A DNA stretch of 64,000 bases from NCBI GenBank assembly GCA_019057815.1, contig JAHLWR010000011.1:62001-126000 (forward strand). Reading direction: 5' to 3'. Source of the DNA: Candidatus Heimdallarchaeota archaeon. Its GTDB lineage: Archaea > Asgardarchaeota > Heimdallarchaeia > Heimdallarchaeales > Heimdallarchaeaceae. The position numbers and the translations under genes are program-made. The notes under the pieces are model-generated. The model ran no database searches and was not told the origin of the DNA. It saw only the letters and a program-made list of their open reading frames with translations. Shown in pieces: positions 36,277-46,290 of this stretch. Each line of letters starts with the position of its first letter. Within the stretch, counting starts at the first letter, position 1.

Positions 36277-36395
36277 AGGAGAATGTTCCAAAACTCTGTC
36301 TGATTAATGTGACTTCTTGTTTTAACTCAAAAAGTACAACCGAGTTCTGGAAATCGAAGATTGCCAACAGGCTCTTCTCGACGAATAAACTACAA

Positions 36396-36407
36396 TTTTA
36401 TATATTA
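36396..36407 (+). promoter_or_regulatory. TATA box upstream of the cation exchanger gene
   Basis: ttttatatatta lies about 120 bases before the TTG start at 36527. The intervening bases hold a 28-codon frame from ATG 36426 (ending ILITVF) that is hydrophobic but out of frame with the exchanger. Confidence 0.4.
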
Positions 36408-36526
36408 CATAAGATAATTACAGTTATGAATTTCGCTAGAAAATTCAAAGTTATGTTCCATACAAGTCTCTGGGAAGTTATGATAGGGGTTATCCTAATT
36501 ACTGTTTTTTAGTCTTACGTTTTACT

Positions 36527-37552
36527 TTGGATGATATTCCCTTATATATTATAATCTTTGGATTTATAATAGGAGTTTGGCTAGCTTTTCGCCCTTCAGA
36601 ATGGGCTGTTGAAGGTTTAGATAGTGCTTCAAAATATGTCGGGTTTTCTGATTACACTGCTGGTACAATTTCAAGTCTTGCTTCTAACCTTCCTGAAGCA
36701 GTTATAGCAATCTTCATGTTTACAGCAGGTCAACATATAATAGCAACAGTTACAATCTTATCAGCAGCAGGTTTCAATGCAATAATTTTAGGAGTTGCTA
36801 TTCTTATAGCTACATTGAAGAAAAAAGGTCATGTTGATGTTCCAGAAGGTTTAGAGAAAAAAGAAGCGCCCATTATCAGATGGGCAATAGTTGCTTTACT
36901 TATGACAGTATGTTTTGGATTTATTGAGTATTTCCAGAAAACTGATGAAATAGCTGTATTAACTAAGCCAGTTGGTGCATTTCTAGCAGCTGGATACATC
37001 TTCTACCTTATCTACTTAGCTATTTCCGAAAGAAAGAGTAAAAACAAAAGGCAGGAAGAAGGATTCGAATATGAAAAACCTAAATTATCAAAACATATGA
37101 CAATTATTATTCTGTTACTTGGTTTCTGTGGAATCATACTTGGTGGTGAAACACTCTCTTTCTGTGTTGAAGAATTGATACATGCTCAAAATGTAAAATT
37201 GAGACCAGAATTTTTAGGTTTAATTTTAGGAGCTGCAGGAGCGTTGCCAGAGCACGGAATTGCATTAGTTTCCGCTGCTAAAGATGAAGTAGAGATTGCT
37301 TTTGGTAATGCAATTGGTGGGATATTACAATCCTCACTTCTAATCTTTGGTTTACTTGGAACAATCTTCGTTATTGAACTATCTCCTTTTGTACTTCTAC
37401 AACTAGCTGCTACTGCTGTAATACTGTGGTTCACTAAACGTTGCATCACAGATGACAAAAGATTTGATACGTTTGAAGGAATAATGATACTTTTGCTGCA
37501 ATTCTTTGTGTTTGCTATACTCATTGAGGATGTACTTCTTATGGGGCCGTGA
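36527..37552 (+). CDS. sodium/calcium exchanger (CaCA) family protein
   Basis: A 341-aa membrane antiporter with about ten helices in two inverted halves. The two alpha-repeat signatures appear as SLASNLPEAVIAIF (about 50-63) and GAAGALPEHGIALVS (about 233-247), each with the key acidic residue after Leu-Pro. A polar loop (about 165-190) separates the halves. Ca2+/Na+ or H+ exchange is inferred from the family. The only start available in frame is TTG 36527. T-rich termination sequence follows at 37557-37600. Confidence 0.82.
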   Translation: MDDIPLYIIIFGFIIGVWLAFRPSEWAVEGLDSASKYVGFSDYTAGTISSLASNLPEAVIAIFMFTAGQHIIATVTILSAAGFNAIILGVAILIATLKKKGHVDVPEGLEKKEAPIIRWAIVALLMTVCFGFIEYFQKTDEIAVLTKPVGAFLAAGYIFYLIYLAISERKSKNKRQEEGFEYEKPKLSKHMTIIILLLGFCGIILGGETLSFCVEELIHAQNVKLRPEFLGLILGAAGALPEHGIALVSAAKDEVEIAFGNAIGGILQSSLLIFGLLGTIFVIELSPFVLLQLAATAVILWFTKRCITDDKRFDTFEGIMILLLQFFVFAILIEDVLLMGP

Positions 37553-37556
37553 GACC

Positions 37557-37600
37557 TCTTTTTTCCTATTTTTTTGTTCAAAAAAATATTTTCATGTTTT
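37557..37600 (+). terminator. poly-T termination region
   Basis: Three T runs (6-9 bases) occur just after the exchanger stop, which is the usual archaeal terminator form. No stable hairpin is seen. Confidence 0.45.
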
Positions 37601-37640
37601 TTTTTAGGGGTTTTTAATGCTTCTTATTGTCTAATATGTA

Positions 37641-37862
37641 ATGAGTATATTAGATCTGATTGAAGAAGAACTCGAGTACAAGGAAAATAGAATTTTTTAT
37701 CATAGAAATGGGGAAATAATAGATTTAGGTGATTCAGTTTTCAAAATCAGTTTATACTCCAATCCTGAAAAGCAGATTATTACTACTTCTATTATACGAG
37801 CATTTGAAATATTGAAATATGAAGTAATCCAAGGAAAAATAGAAGATAAAGGTGATATTTAA
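37641..37862 (+). CDS. small hypothetical protein
   Basis: A 73-aa acidic protein with alternating strand-like and helical segments and no recognised family. A TATA-like element (ggggtttttaatgc, 37606-37620) lies about 25 bases upstream of ATG 37641, which fits a leaderless transcript. It converges with the aminotransferase gene, with 6 bases between stops. Confidence 0.55.
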   Translation: MSILDLIEEELEYKENRIFYHRNGEIIDLGDSVFKISLYSNPEKQIITTSIIRAFEILKYEVIQGKIEDKGDI

Positions 37863-37868
37863 AAGAAA

Positions 37869-39098
37869 TCAAATTTCACTAAAAACTTTCTCTACTACAC
37901 TTAAAGCCCATTCAAGCTCTTTCTTTGTTATAATTAATGGTGGAATGAAACGTATTGAAAATTCATGTGTCTCCTTTGCTAATAATCCAACTGGTTCATT
38001 GTTCTTCATTGCTTCTGTATACGGACGAGATTTTACATCTAGTTCAATTGCAATTAATAATCCTCTACCTCTAACTTCTTTGATTTTATCTGGGTGTTTA
38101 GCTTGAATGCGTTTTAAACCCTTTATAAAGTATGAACCTAAAATTTGTGCTCTTTCAGAAAAATCTTCTTCTTCAATTAGATCAACAACAGCTTCTAAAA
38201 CAGCCATACCTAAACTGTTACCACCCCATGTCGAACCATGAGTTCCAGGGGTTAAAACATCCATTATTTCCCAGCTTGATAATACCCCTGATACAGGATA
38301 TATTCCTCCCCCTACAGCTTTTGCAACTAAAGTTATGTCTGGTTTGACACTCTCAAAATCGCAAGCAAGTAGATTACCAGTTCTACAAAAACCTGTTTGT
38401 ATTTCATCGGCTATCATCAGGATGTTTTCTTTTTTGCATATTTTTTGTGCTTTCTTAATGTATCCCTCTGGAGGAATAATAACGCCTGCTTCTCCTTGGA
38501 TAGGTTCAAACAAGAATGCAACAGTATTTTTTGTGATGGTTTTCTTTAAAGCATCAATATCACCAAAAGGAATGACTTTGAAACCAGGGGTTATTGGACC
38601 AAAACCATCCTTTGCTTGAGGATCTGTTGAAAATCCTACTATTGTGATTGTTCGACCATGAAAATTGTCCTCACATACAATAACCTCTGCTTTATTTTCT
38701 GCTACACTTTTCTTCTCATAGCCCCATTTTCTAGCTATTTTCAAAGCTGACTCTACTGCTTCTGCCCCAGTATTCATAGGAAGAAATACTTCATAATCTG
38801 TGAGTTTGCAGAGTTTTTTAGCTGCTTCTCCCATTGAATTATTGCAAAAAGCTCTAGATGTCAAGACAACTTTACCCAATTGTCTTTTCAAAGCCCTAAC
38901 GAGTTTTGGGTGCCTGTGACCAAAATTTTGTGATGAATAAGCTGAAAGGCAGTCAAGATATTTTTTACCATCAACATCTTTGACCCAAGCACCTTTTGCT
39001 TTTTTAATAACAACAGGGATTGGATTATAATTGTGAGCTGTCCATCTAGCATCAAGATCGAGATAAAATTTCGATTTATTTTTATCATTTTGCGACAT
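37869..39098 (-). CDS. rocD: ornithine--oxo-acid aminotransferase
   Basis: About 409 aa from ATG 39098 (GTG 39107 alternative). A class III PLP-dependent aminotransferase that converts ornithine plus 2-oxoglutarate to glutamate semialdehyde. Diagnostic stretches are AYSSQNFGHRHP, MNTGAEAVESALK, the FEPIQGEAGVIIPP substrate loop, ADEIQTGFCRTG and the PLP-lysine motif VAKAVGGGIYPVS. The close match to eukaryotic/bacterial OAT signatures makes ornithine more likely than acetylornithine or GABA. It is a single gene facing the small protein at 37641. Confidence 0.9.
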   Translation of the reverse strand: MSQNDKNKSKFYLDLDARWTAHNYNPIPVVIKKAKGAWVKDVDGKKYLDCLSAYSSQNFGHRHPKLVRALKRQLGKVVLTSRAFCNNSMGEAAKKLCKLTDYEVFLPMNTGAEAVESALKIARKWGYEKKSVAENKAEVIVCEDNFHGRTITIVGFSTDPQAKDGFGPITPGFKVIPFGDIDALKKTITKNTVAFLFEPIQGEAGVIIPPEGYIKKAQKICKKENILMIADEIQTGFCRTGNLLACDFESVKPDITLVAKAVGGGIYPVSGVLSSWEIMDVLTPGTHGSTWGGNSLGMAVLEAVVDLIEEEDFSERAQILGSYFIKGLKRIQAKHPDKIKEVRGRGLLIAIELDVKSRPYTEAMKNNEPVGLLAKETHEFSIRFIPPLIITKKELEWALSVVEKVFSEI

Positions 39099-39234
39099 CA
39101 AAATCACCGATTTCCATGTACCTTTTTCATACTTGATTTTTAAAATTTTGGTGTGTGCATTAATATCATTAGAAGAAAAATTTGTGTAACATAATCGGAA
39201 AACATTTAAGAATTATCTTCTACAATTGATTTCA

Positions 39235-40200
39235 ATGTCAAAAAAGGAAGCAGATAAAACTAGTAAGGAAGTAAAATCCAAAAAAGAAAAGAAGCGAAAC
39301 CGAAAAGAGTTCTGGAACAAGTTCTGGAGCAAAATTTGGAAAGGAGTAGTTTTGTTTTTCAAAGGATTGTGGAAGTTTATTATTGGAATATTAAAGTACA
39401 TTCTTTTTCCCTTTTGGTACACTGGAGTTTTATTTGTCAAAACTTCAAAATTCCTGAAAAAACGAGGTGAAAATGCATTAACAGACGAAGACAAGGGATA
39501 TCTTTCAGTGATTCCTACATTATTCTTTATGCTCAGTCTGTGCATTGTTATCATATTTCTCCTATTTTACCTTGAATTTTTCGATGAAGTAATTAAGAAA
39601 ATAACAGATGTTGGTTTTTGGGCTGCAGTAGGACAATTTTTCTTAACTATTGGAGAAGGAATTTGGTGGTTGTTAGGAGTTATCTTTGTAGATTTCCTTT
39701 GGTATATGATAATAGTCCCATTTGGAGACATCTTACAAGGACATCACTGGATATCAGCATTAATTCTACTTGTAGGACTTATTTTAATCTCTGGATTATC
39801 AATACTTCTCTATAATATAGCTAAGACAAATAATTTTATGCAAAAAATAGGGCATGGAATCATAGTTACAGCTCTCTTCCCAAAGAAAGTCCATGATAAA
39901 CTACGTGAAGATGTAGTCTTAAAATACCTAATTGGTAAAAAACGCATCGAAACAAGATCAAAGAATTTCTTCTGGGTAACTGTCTTCATACAAACTCTCA
40001 TAACATTTGTCTTCTCCATATTTGCAGTTGTATTATTAATTTATAATTATGCAAAAGATATCTGGACAGGAATTGAAGTTCTTGAATTTTCTGTATATGC
40101 GTCACTTATACTCTTCCTTTTCGTAGGAATATTCTCTACATGGTTCTTTAATGCAGTCCTAGGTGTTTCAACAAAAGACTCTGACAGATTCACTATATAA
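39235..40200 (+). CDS. multi-span membrane protein (unknown)
   Basis: About 321 aa from ATG 39235. A lysine-rich, Trp-containing N-terminus (to about 45) precedes roughly six membrane segments (for example near 95-120, 132-160, 168-195 and two near the C-terminus). No transporter or enzyme motif is recognised. The earlier in-frame TTG at 39226 is less likely. It is divergent from the aminotransferase gene (about 135 bases between starts). Confidence 0.65.
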   Translation: MSKKEADKTSKEVKSKKEKKRNRKEFWNKFWSKIWKGVVLFFKGLWKFIIGILKYILFPFWYTGVLFVKTSKFLKKRGENALTDEDKGYLSVIPTLFFMLSLCIVIIFLLFYLEFFDEVIKKITDVGFWAAVGQFFLTIGEGIWWLLGVIFVDFLWYMIIVPFGDILQGHHWISALILLVGLILISGLSILLYNIAKTNNFMQKIGHGIIVTALFPKKVHDKLREDVVLKYLIGKKRIETRSKNFFWVTVFIQTLITFVFSIFAVVLLIYNYAKDIWTGIEVLEFSVYASLILFLFVGIFSTWFFNAVLGVSTKDSDRFTI

Positions 40201-40273
40201 ACATCAACTATTTTTTTCTTTTTCTTAAATATTCTCTTATTTGTACATACATATTGCTAATACATATTTGTTG

Positions 40274-40290
40274 GCAAAAGTTTAAATTCT
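40274..40290 (+). promoter_or_regulatory. BRE/TATA promoter of gap
   Basis: gcaaaagtttaaattct has a clear BRE-TATA arrangement 39-55 bases before the gap ATG at 40329. Confidence 0.6.
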
Positions 40291-40328
40291 AGTGGGAGCT
40301 ATCTGTTTCATTACTTTGGTGATTTATA

Positions 40329-41342
40329 ATGAGAGTGAAAATTGGTATCAATGGTTTTGGTCGAATCGGTAGAGGTGTTTTCCGAGCTGGTTTTGACAAT
40401 CCAAATGTTGAATTTGTTGGAATCAATGATATTACAAGCGCAAAAATGTTAGCTTACCTATTGAAATATGACAGTGTGCATGGAAAGTTCAACCATGATG
40501 TTTCTTACACTGATACTTCATTGATAATTGATGAACAAGAAATTCCTATTTCTAGTGAAAGAGATCCAGCAAACATTCCCTGGAATAATTGGAGTACAGA
40601 TATTGTTTTAGAGTGTACAGGGTTTTTTAGGACATACGAACTCGCTTCAAAGCATCTTGAGAATGATGTAAAGCGAGTTATAATCTCAGCTCCAGATAAA
40701 GGCAAAAATATTCCAATTCCAACATTTGTATGCGGTGTAAATATCGATAAATACGACCCAGAACTCAATAGAATAATCTCTAATGCTAGTTGTACTACCA
40801 ATTGCTATGCTCCAGTCACTAAAATCCTCGATGATGCTTTTGGTGTGAAATCTGGTTTTATGACAACTGTTCATTCTTTCACAACTGACCAACGCATCTT
40901 AGATTTACCTCACTCGGACTTCAGAAGGGCAAGAGCAGCAACACTATCAATGATACCTACATCAACAGGTGCAGCAAAAGCTGTAGGTAAGGTTTTACCG
41001 CATCTAGAAGGAAAGTTGCAAGCTATCTCTATAAGAGTACCTACTCCAAATGTATCACTAATCGACGCAATATATATTCTAAATAAGGAAGTAACCAAAG
41101 AAGAAGTAAATGAGAAATTTGTTGTCGCAGCTGAAGATAGTTACATAGGTATTTTAGCTACAACTGATGAACCCTTGGTTTCAATAGATTTTAATGGTAA
41201 TCCCCATTCTGCAATAGTAGACCTTCAGACAACTCTCTGCTATTCAAATCAGGTTAAAATAATTGCTTGGTATGATAATGAATCTGGTTACGCAAATAGA
41301 ATGATAGATTTAGCATTATTTATTAATTCTAAAGAATCTTAA
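40329..41342 (+). CDS. gap: glyceraldehyde-3-phosphate dehydrogenase, bacterial-type
   Basis: A 337-aa class I phosphorylating GAPDH that converts glyceraldehyde-3-phosphate to 1,3-bisphosphoglycerate using NAD(P). The N-terminal GINGFGRIGRGVFR dinucleotide motif and the catalytic SNASCTTNC (Cys155) are present, with His at TVHSFT near 180 and WYDNESGYANR at the end. Most archaea use the unrelated type II enzyme, so this gene points to bacterial ancestry. It ends convergently with the Cys-rich gene, overlapping 4 bases. Confidence 0.95.
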   Translation: MRVKIGINGFGRIGRGVFRAGFDNPNVEFVGINDITSAKMLAYLLKYDSVHGKFNHDVSYTDTSLIIDEQEIPISSERDPANIPWNNWSTDIVLECTGFFRTYELASKHLENDVKRVIISAPDKGKNIPIPTFVCGVNIDKYDPELNRIISNASCTTNCYAPVTKILDDAFGVKSGFMTTVHSFTTDQRILDLPHSDFRRARAATLSMIPTSTGAAKAVGKVLPHLEGKLQAISIRVPTPNVSLIDAIYILNKEVTKEEVNEKFVVAAEDSYIGILATTDEPLVSIDFNGNPHSAIVDLQTTLCYSNQVKIIAWYDNESGYANRMIDLALFINSKES

Positions 41343-41713
41343 ACTATTTCTTCTTTTTTCGCAATACTAAATTGAGTTACTAAAGCCTTGTATATGCAGT
41401 CTGAACACATATCTTGACTAGAGTCTAAAAATAATAACGCATGAAGAGTTTTTTCATAATATTCTTTAGCTATTTTTCTCCCTCCAATAATGATGTTCTT
41501 GTTTTTTGTTGGGCATTTTATCTGACCATCATTATCTTCCACAACAGCATTTATACAAAAGGTAGGATCGGATAATTCGGCTATAGCTTCTTCATTCATC
41601 TGTTCCCTAAGAAAGAAAGATACGAGTAACACTTCTTCATAATCATCGTTTAGAATGCAGTAAGTTTCATTATCCATCAATCTAAACATAGGGCAAGGTT
41701 GTCCAATCCACAA
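41339..41713 (-). CDS. small Cys-containing protein (unknown)
   Basis: A 124-aa protein with eight cysteines or so, including PCP near the N-terminus, CIN, KCP and a C-terminal CSDC pair. This suggests a metal or iron-sulfur site. No family is recognised. A minus-strand TATA-like run (attttataagg) lies upstream near 41772-41785. It converges on gap. Confidence 0.55.
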   Translation of the reverse strand: MWIGQPCPMFRLMDNETYCILNDDYEEVLLVSFFLREQMNEEAIAELSDPTFCINAVVEDNDGQIKCPTKNKNIIIGGRKIAKEYYEKTLHALLFLDSSQDMCSDCIYKALVTQFSIAKKEEIV

Positions 41714-41826
41714 ATCTTTCGCCTATTTTTTCTTATATTACTGCTTTGGATAATTGATTAAAAGATTTCCTTATAAAATTTCTCTCAAAAATGTATAGAA
41801 ATAGTTTATTAAAAAAGGAAAAAAAG

Positions 41827-44800
41827 TTAAAGTTGTCCAAGACGTGCTTGAGCAACCATTTTACCTATTGCTTCAACTAAAATTTCGTTCAATGTTACCA
41901 TTAGAATAGGTTCCCCTGTTTTAGTTATACTCCCAATAACACCTTCTTCTACTCCATCACGAACTCCCAAATATAGAGCTTTAAATGGAGCTTTCTTAAT
42001 TGTTACAGGTTTAACGATACCTTGTGCATCTCTTCTCTCTAAAGCAGCTTTCAAATCTCCTGGAATTTCAGGTGTATTACTAATCACTTCAAGACTTCTA
42101 TTGAATGTCTCAATATGTGAAATGTCTATCCACGAAACATCTGGGCATACAATTGTTGATTTTCCTTTAGTGTGACGTAACATTCCCATCAAAGCAGAGT
42201 TAACTTGCTCTGTTCCTGTAACAATCCATAAATCTTCTGCAGGAGATGGTTCTATTCCCTTTCCTAAAGTTAACACATTTTGAATTAGTTTCATTGATTC
42301 AGCAGTAGCTTCTAATACTTCGTTTAATTTTAATGGCACTGATTTTAGTTTATCTGAGACACTTTTTTCTAGCATGTCAATTTCTTCTAATGAACTAGTT
42401 ATATAAGATTCCTTGAAACTAGATAAGTTCTTTGTATAGTTCTCTTGGTTACTAGATATAGTTAAAGCATTTTCATTAAGTTTAAGTAGTTTATTAATAA
42501 TAGTTTCGAGAATTCCTTCTAGCATCTCATTGGCCATTTTTTGTAAACTGTCTATATCTGAAGTTGTGATCTCTTGAGCTGAGGATGCGGTTTCCAACAA
42601 ATTATCTCTTGTACTTTGAATATTTGTAACGAGTGCAGCACTGTTTGAATCAGAGCTAGTAACTAGACTATTAATCTGGTGGCTAATATTTAATTGAAAG
42701 TCCTTGTTTTCTTTTTCATGTGCTTCTTGTATAGTAATTACGCCTTTTTCTACACTCTCTTTTGTTTGGTCATATGTTTTTTCTATGTCTTTACTAGTAG
42801 ATAGGTAAATATCATCTATTATCCCCTGGACTTCAATCTTATACGAGTCAATAATACCTTTAAGTATCGCTACTCTTTCGTTTACATCTTTCTGTATCAA
42901 TGTTGGATAATCTTCCGTAATTCGTTCTAAAGCAGATTTTGTTTGATTAGAAACTTCATCAAGTTGAGAAGATTGCTCTGGCGAAACACTCAAATCTCCA
43001 ACTAAACTACCGGCATCAGCTGAGAACTGCTCAACTTCTTTATCTACTAGTTCATTAATAATTTCGACTACTTTTGCGGTATGTTGACTGTAATCTGTTG
43101 ATGCCTTTTCTAAGGTAACAGCTATCTCAGTATCTATAGTATTTCTAACAGACTCAAATTCAGATTGTAAGGTTTTCATCGTCTCATCCATATGAGATGT
43201 AATGTTTTGAACTAATTCTGAATGTTCATCGATATTTGTTTTCAAAGTTCCCTGTACGTTATTCACAACTTCTACGTTGTTTTCAGTCATAGAACTCAAA
43301 ATTTGCTCTTTTGTAGCATTCAAAGATTGGATACTTTCTTCAACTTGAGTTTTCATTTCTTGTCTTTTAGAGTTAACGAGTTGTTCTGCTGATTCTTTAC
43401 TTGTTAACATCAAATTAGATAAGTTCTCCGATGAATTATTAACAAGTAACTCTAAGCCACCAATTGCTTTATCTTTTACCTGTGTTGTCATATTATTAAT
43501 ACTAATAAATACATCACCCATCTTCTTCTGAAGTGTCTTTTCAAGTGAAGAAAAGCGCTTATTTAATGCTGTTGCCATTTGTTTTGTTTTGACTTTTTCA
43601 TTTTTGACATGCGTTGAAATCGCAGCAACGAAAGAATCGGATAAAGTAGAAAGATCTGTTATGAAATTCGTGAACAAAACAGGAATAGAGCCTTCACCTT
43701 CTAACTCTTTGAAACTGTTAACTACTCCAGTAGCTGAAGAATTTAATCCAGCTAACACTTCTGAGATATTTTCTTTTTCACTTCCAATTATGTCTTTGAG
43801 ATCTTTAGAATGATTTTTTTGCATTTCTAGATACGCATTTTCATAATTAGTATAGGTCTCCCCAATATTTGATTGCATACTCTTTAATGATTCACTAAAT
43901 TGGGAATCAAGATCATCACTAGTTTTTTTCATGTCATCTCTTATCGTTTCAACTGTTGTATCATTAAGATTTGACAGATTATCTAGTTGGTTATTCATTT
44001 TTGAAAAGATATCAGTTGTTAGAGATTCCATAGACCCTGTGAAAGTTTGTATCATCGCATCGATAGGTGAATCAGTTCTCTCTTTCAAAAGAGGAATCAA
44101 GCTGGAAAAATTGACAAATGTATTAATCATTTCCTCAGCTTCTTTTTTATCAAAAAGCTTTCGAAATTTCTTTTCGTCTAAATTTGTAATAGCCTCTAAA
44201 ATGTGGTGAATCTGTTGAGTTGTGGAATGAAGTTTTTCTTTCAATTCTTGTAACTGCGCAATACTTTCTTGGTAGTTAATTTGTACTAAGTTTGGCACTT
44301 CATCTCTAATATCTCGACCCTTCTTAGTGTATTCTTCCGTGAATAGATCAAAATCAGTTATAAATTGTTCTTCTTTCTTGGCAAGCAATTCTGTTATTGC
44401 TGTTTTGTTATCATTTACATTTTGACTTATATCACTTTCAACTGTTTCCTTCAACTCTTTTAGATGACCAATAAATTCATCTTTATATTCACTATGAGAT
44501 TTGTCATACGTATCTATTTTTTCGCTAAGATTTTGTTTATATGTGTCAATACTTTCAGATAACTGTTCTAGACTACTAGAGGTAGTTTCATTGAATGCTG
44601 TTGAAGCGTCAGATAAATAAGCTAAAATATCATCTTTACTCTTGTTTATTAGATTTTCAACAGATGACGTGTATTTCTTTTCTTTTGTTATTATTTTTTT
44701 CAGAGCATCATCTACATCTGTGTTAAGGATTTTAACTGCATCTTTTACTTTAGTTGAACTTGCTTGAATAGTTTCTTGAAAATCTACAGTAGCCATCATA

Positions 44801-46281
44801 TTCATTTCTTCAATTTTGATATCAACTTCTTCTTTTTGTCCTATTGTAAATGCGGTATAATCATTCAGATTTTTCTTCAGATTTTCAATGATGTTGTTTG
44901 AAAGTTCCTCAACTTGAGTTAAAATCTCCTTGATGAAATTAGTTACAAAAACTTCTAAACTCTCATCCAAAGTTGTGATCTGGGTGCTCAAATCCGAAAT
45001 TGATTGACTTAAACCCGTTTCAAATGCTGTAAATCCTTCGTCAATACCACCTTTTAGTAATGCTAAAAGATTATCACTATTCTTTTGAAAGTCATCAATA
45101 TAAGAAGATAAACTGATAGATAACTCTGTTTTCATTTTTGTAGTTTTACCTTCAGTCTGTGCAATTAGAGTACCTAATTTTTCAACAGATAAGACTCGAG
45201 CATTATTTAATAACTCAACAAATTTTTCTTCATTTTCTTTTAAAACGTTTACAGCAGTGTCTTTTGAAGAATTAATAGTGTCTTTAATCCTTTCTGACGT
45301 TTTTTGCTCTAATCCCTTTAATTCATCATTCAAAGAGGAGAGGATATTGTTTACTTTCTCATTGTAGTCATTTATCTTATCCTTATATTCATCTATTGTT
45401 TTGCTAATAGTTGCTTCTACTTTACCATTTGCCTCTTTATTCGATTTCTTAATCTCTGAAACTAGATTCTTTACAGAAGCATCAGTAGATTCATTAATGA
45501 CTTCCTTCTTCCCTTCGATTAATTCATTAAACAGATTTAATTTTTCATTTAAATTTGTAATAACAGTTTCCAGAGACTCTTTAATTTCATCAATTCTTGA
45601 TTGTGTTCTCACATAGTGTTCTTGTTCGATTGTAGAATAGGTTTCCTCGATTTTCAACTTAAATGTCTCATGGAATTCACCTACTTTATGGATAGTAGTT
45701 TCAAATGAACCTGAGATGTTATCTTTAATCCTAGTGACTGATTTATCTATATTAGAAGTATTTGAGATTACAAAAGATTTTGTTTCCTCACTTATCTTCG
45801 ATATTGCTTCATTTGCATCATTTGTTCCTTCATCAACTGTGTTTGAAATTGATTCTAGGAATTGTTTAGATACACTAATAACGCTCTCTCGATGTTGATC
45901 TGAATTTTCTGAAAGTTGTTGATGGAAATTTGATAAGTTTTTCCTCAATTCTTTCATTGCTTTTTGCCAATCAGCATCTACTTCATCACTTATAGATTTG
46001 AGCTCATTATCCATTCTTTGAGCGACATCCCCAGTAAGTTTAATTTGAGGTGGAAGAGGTATATAGTAGTTTGTACCCTCAGGATTTGCAGCTGTTATTT
46101 CTTTAACATATTCTTGACTTACTAGATTTGACAGTACTCCTTTTATCTTTTCAGCAGAAAGTTTACAATATGACTGAATCTGCCCTATCGTCCTTGAGCC
46201 GAATTTCACTATTGTTGAATAAACAGTTATTTCATCTTTTGATAATCCAACTTTTCCTAATGTGGTTTCCATTCTTATCAC
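41827..46281 (-). CDS. giant TrmB-type HTH / coiled-coil protein
   Basis: A 1484-aa protein. Residues 1-75 form a TrmB-like winged helix (LSKDEITVYSTIVKFG...TIGQIQSYCKLS...). About 85-1330 is almost uninterrupted coiled coil rich in Ser, Glu, Lys and Thr, with few Pro or Gly. The last 145 residues form a globular domain (LWIVTGTEQVNSALMG... to ...LVEAIGKMVAQARLGQL) resembling the TrmB C-terminal effector domain. A normal TrmB is about 250-350 aa. ATG 46281 or the in-frame ATG 46272 starts it, 10 bases after the upstream coiled-coil gene. It may be a DNA-linked tether or scaffold, but this is speculative. Confidence 0.8.
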   Translation of the reverse strand: MIRMETTLGKVGLSKDEITVYSTIVKFGSRTIGQIQSYCKLSAEKIKGVLSNLVSQEYVKEITAANPEGTNYYIPLPPQIKLTGDVAQRMDNELKSISDEVDADWQKAMKELRKNLSNFHQQLSENSDQHRESVISVSKQFLESISNTVDEGTNDANEAISKISEETKSFVISNTSNIDKSVTRIKDNISGSFETTIHKVGEFHETFKLKIEETYSTIEQEHYVRTQSRIDEIKESLETVITNLNEKLNLFNELIEGKKEVINESTDASVKNLVSEIKKSNKEANGKVEATISKTIDEYKDKINDYNEKVNNILSSLNDELKGLEQKTSERIKDTINSSKDTAVNVLKENEEKFVELLNNARVLSVEKLGTLIAQTEGKTTKMKTELSISLSSYIDDFQKNSDNLLALLKGGIDEGFTAFETGLSQSISDLSTQITTLDESLEVFVTNFIKEILTQVEELSNNIIENLKKNLNDYTAFTIGQKEEVDIKIEEMNMMATVDFQETIQASSTKVKDAVKILNTDVDDALKKIITKEKKYTSSVENLINKSKDDILAYLSDASTAFNETTSSSLEQLSESIDTYKQNLSEKIDTYDKSHSEYKDEFIGHLKELKETVESDISQNVNDNKTAITELLAKKEEQFITDFDLFTEEYTKKGRDIRDEVPNLVQINYQESIAQLQELKEKLHSTTQQIHHILEAITNLDEKKFRKLFDKKEAEEMINTFVNFSSLIPLLKERTDSPIDAMIQTFTGSMESLTTDIFSKMNNQLDNLSNLNDTTVETIRDDMKKTSDDLDSQFSESLKSMQSNIGETYTNYENAYLEMQKNHSKDLKDIIGSEKENISEVLAGLNSSATGVVNSFKELEGEGSIPVLFTNFITDLSTLSDSFVAAISTHVKNEKVKTKQMATALNKRFSSLEKTLQKKMGDVFISINNMTTQVKDKAIGGLELLVNNSSENLSNLMLTSKESAEQLVNSKRQEMKTQVEESIQSLNATKEQILSSMTENNVEVVNNVQGTLKTNIDEHSELVQNITSHMDETMKTLQSEFESVRNTIDTEIAVTLEKASTDYSQHTAKVVEIINELVDKEVEQFSADAGSLVGDLSVSPEQSSQLDEVSNQTKSALERITEDYPTLIQKDVNERVAILKGIIDSYKIEVQGIIDDIYLSTSKDIEKTYDQTKESVEKGVITIQEAHEKENKDFQLNISHQINSLVTSSDSNSAALVTNIQSTRDNLLETASSAQEITTSDIDSLQKMANEMLEGILETIINKLLKLNENALTISSNQENYTKNLSSFKESYITSSLEEIDMLEKSVSDKLKSVPLKLNEVLEATAESMKLIQNVLTLGKGIEPSPAEDLWIVTGTEQVNSALMGMLRHTKGKSTIVCPDVSWIDISHIETFNRSLEVISNTPEIPGDLKAALERRDAQGIVKPVTIKKAPFKALYLGVRDGVEEGVIGSITKTGEPILMVTLNEILVEAIGKMVAQARLGQL

Positions 46282-46290
46282 TTTTTAATT

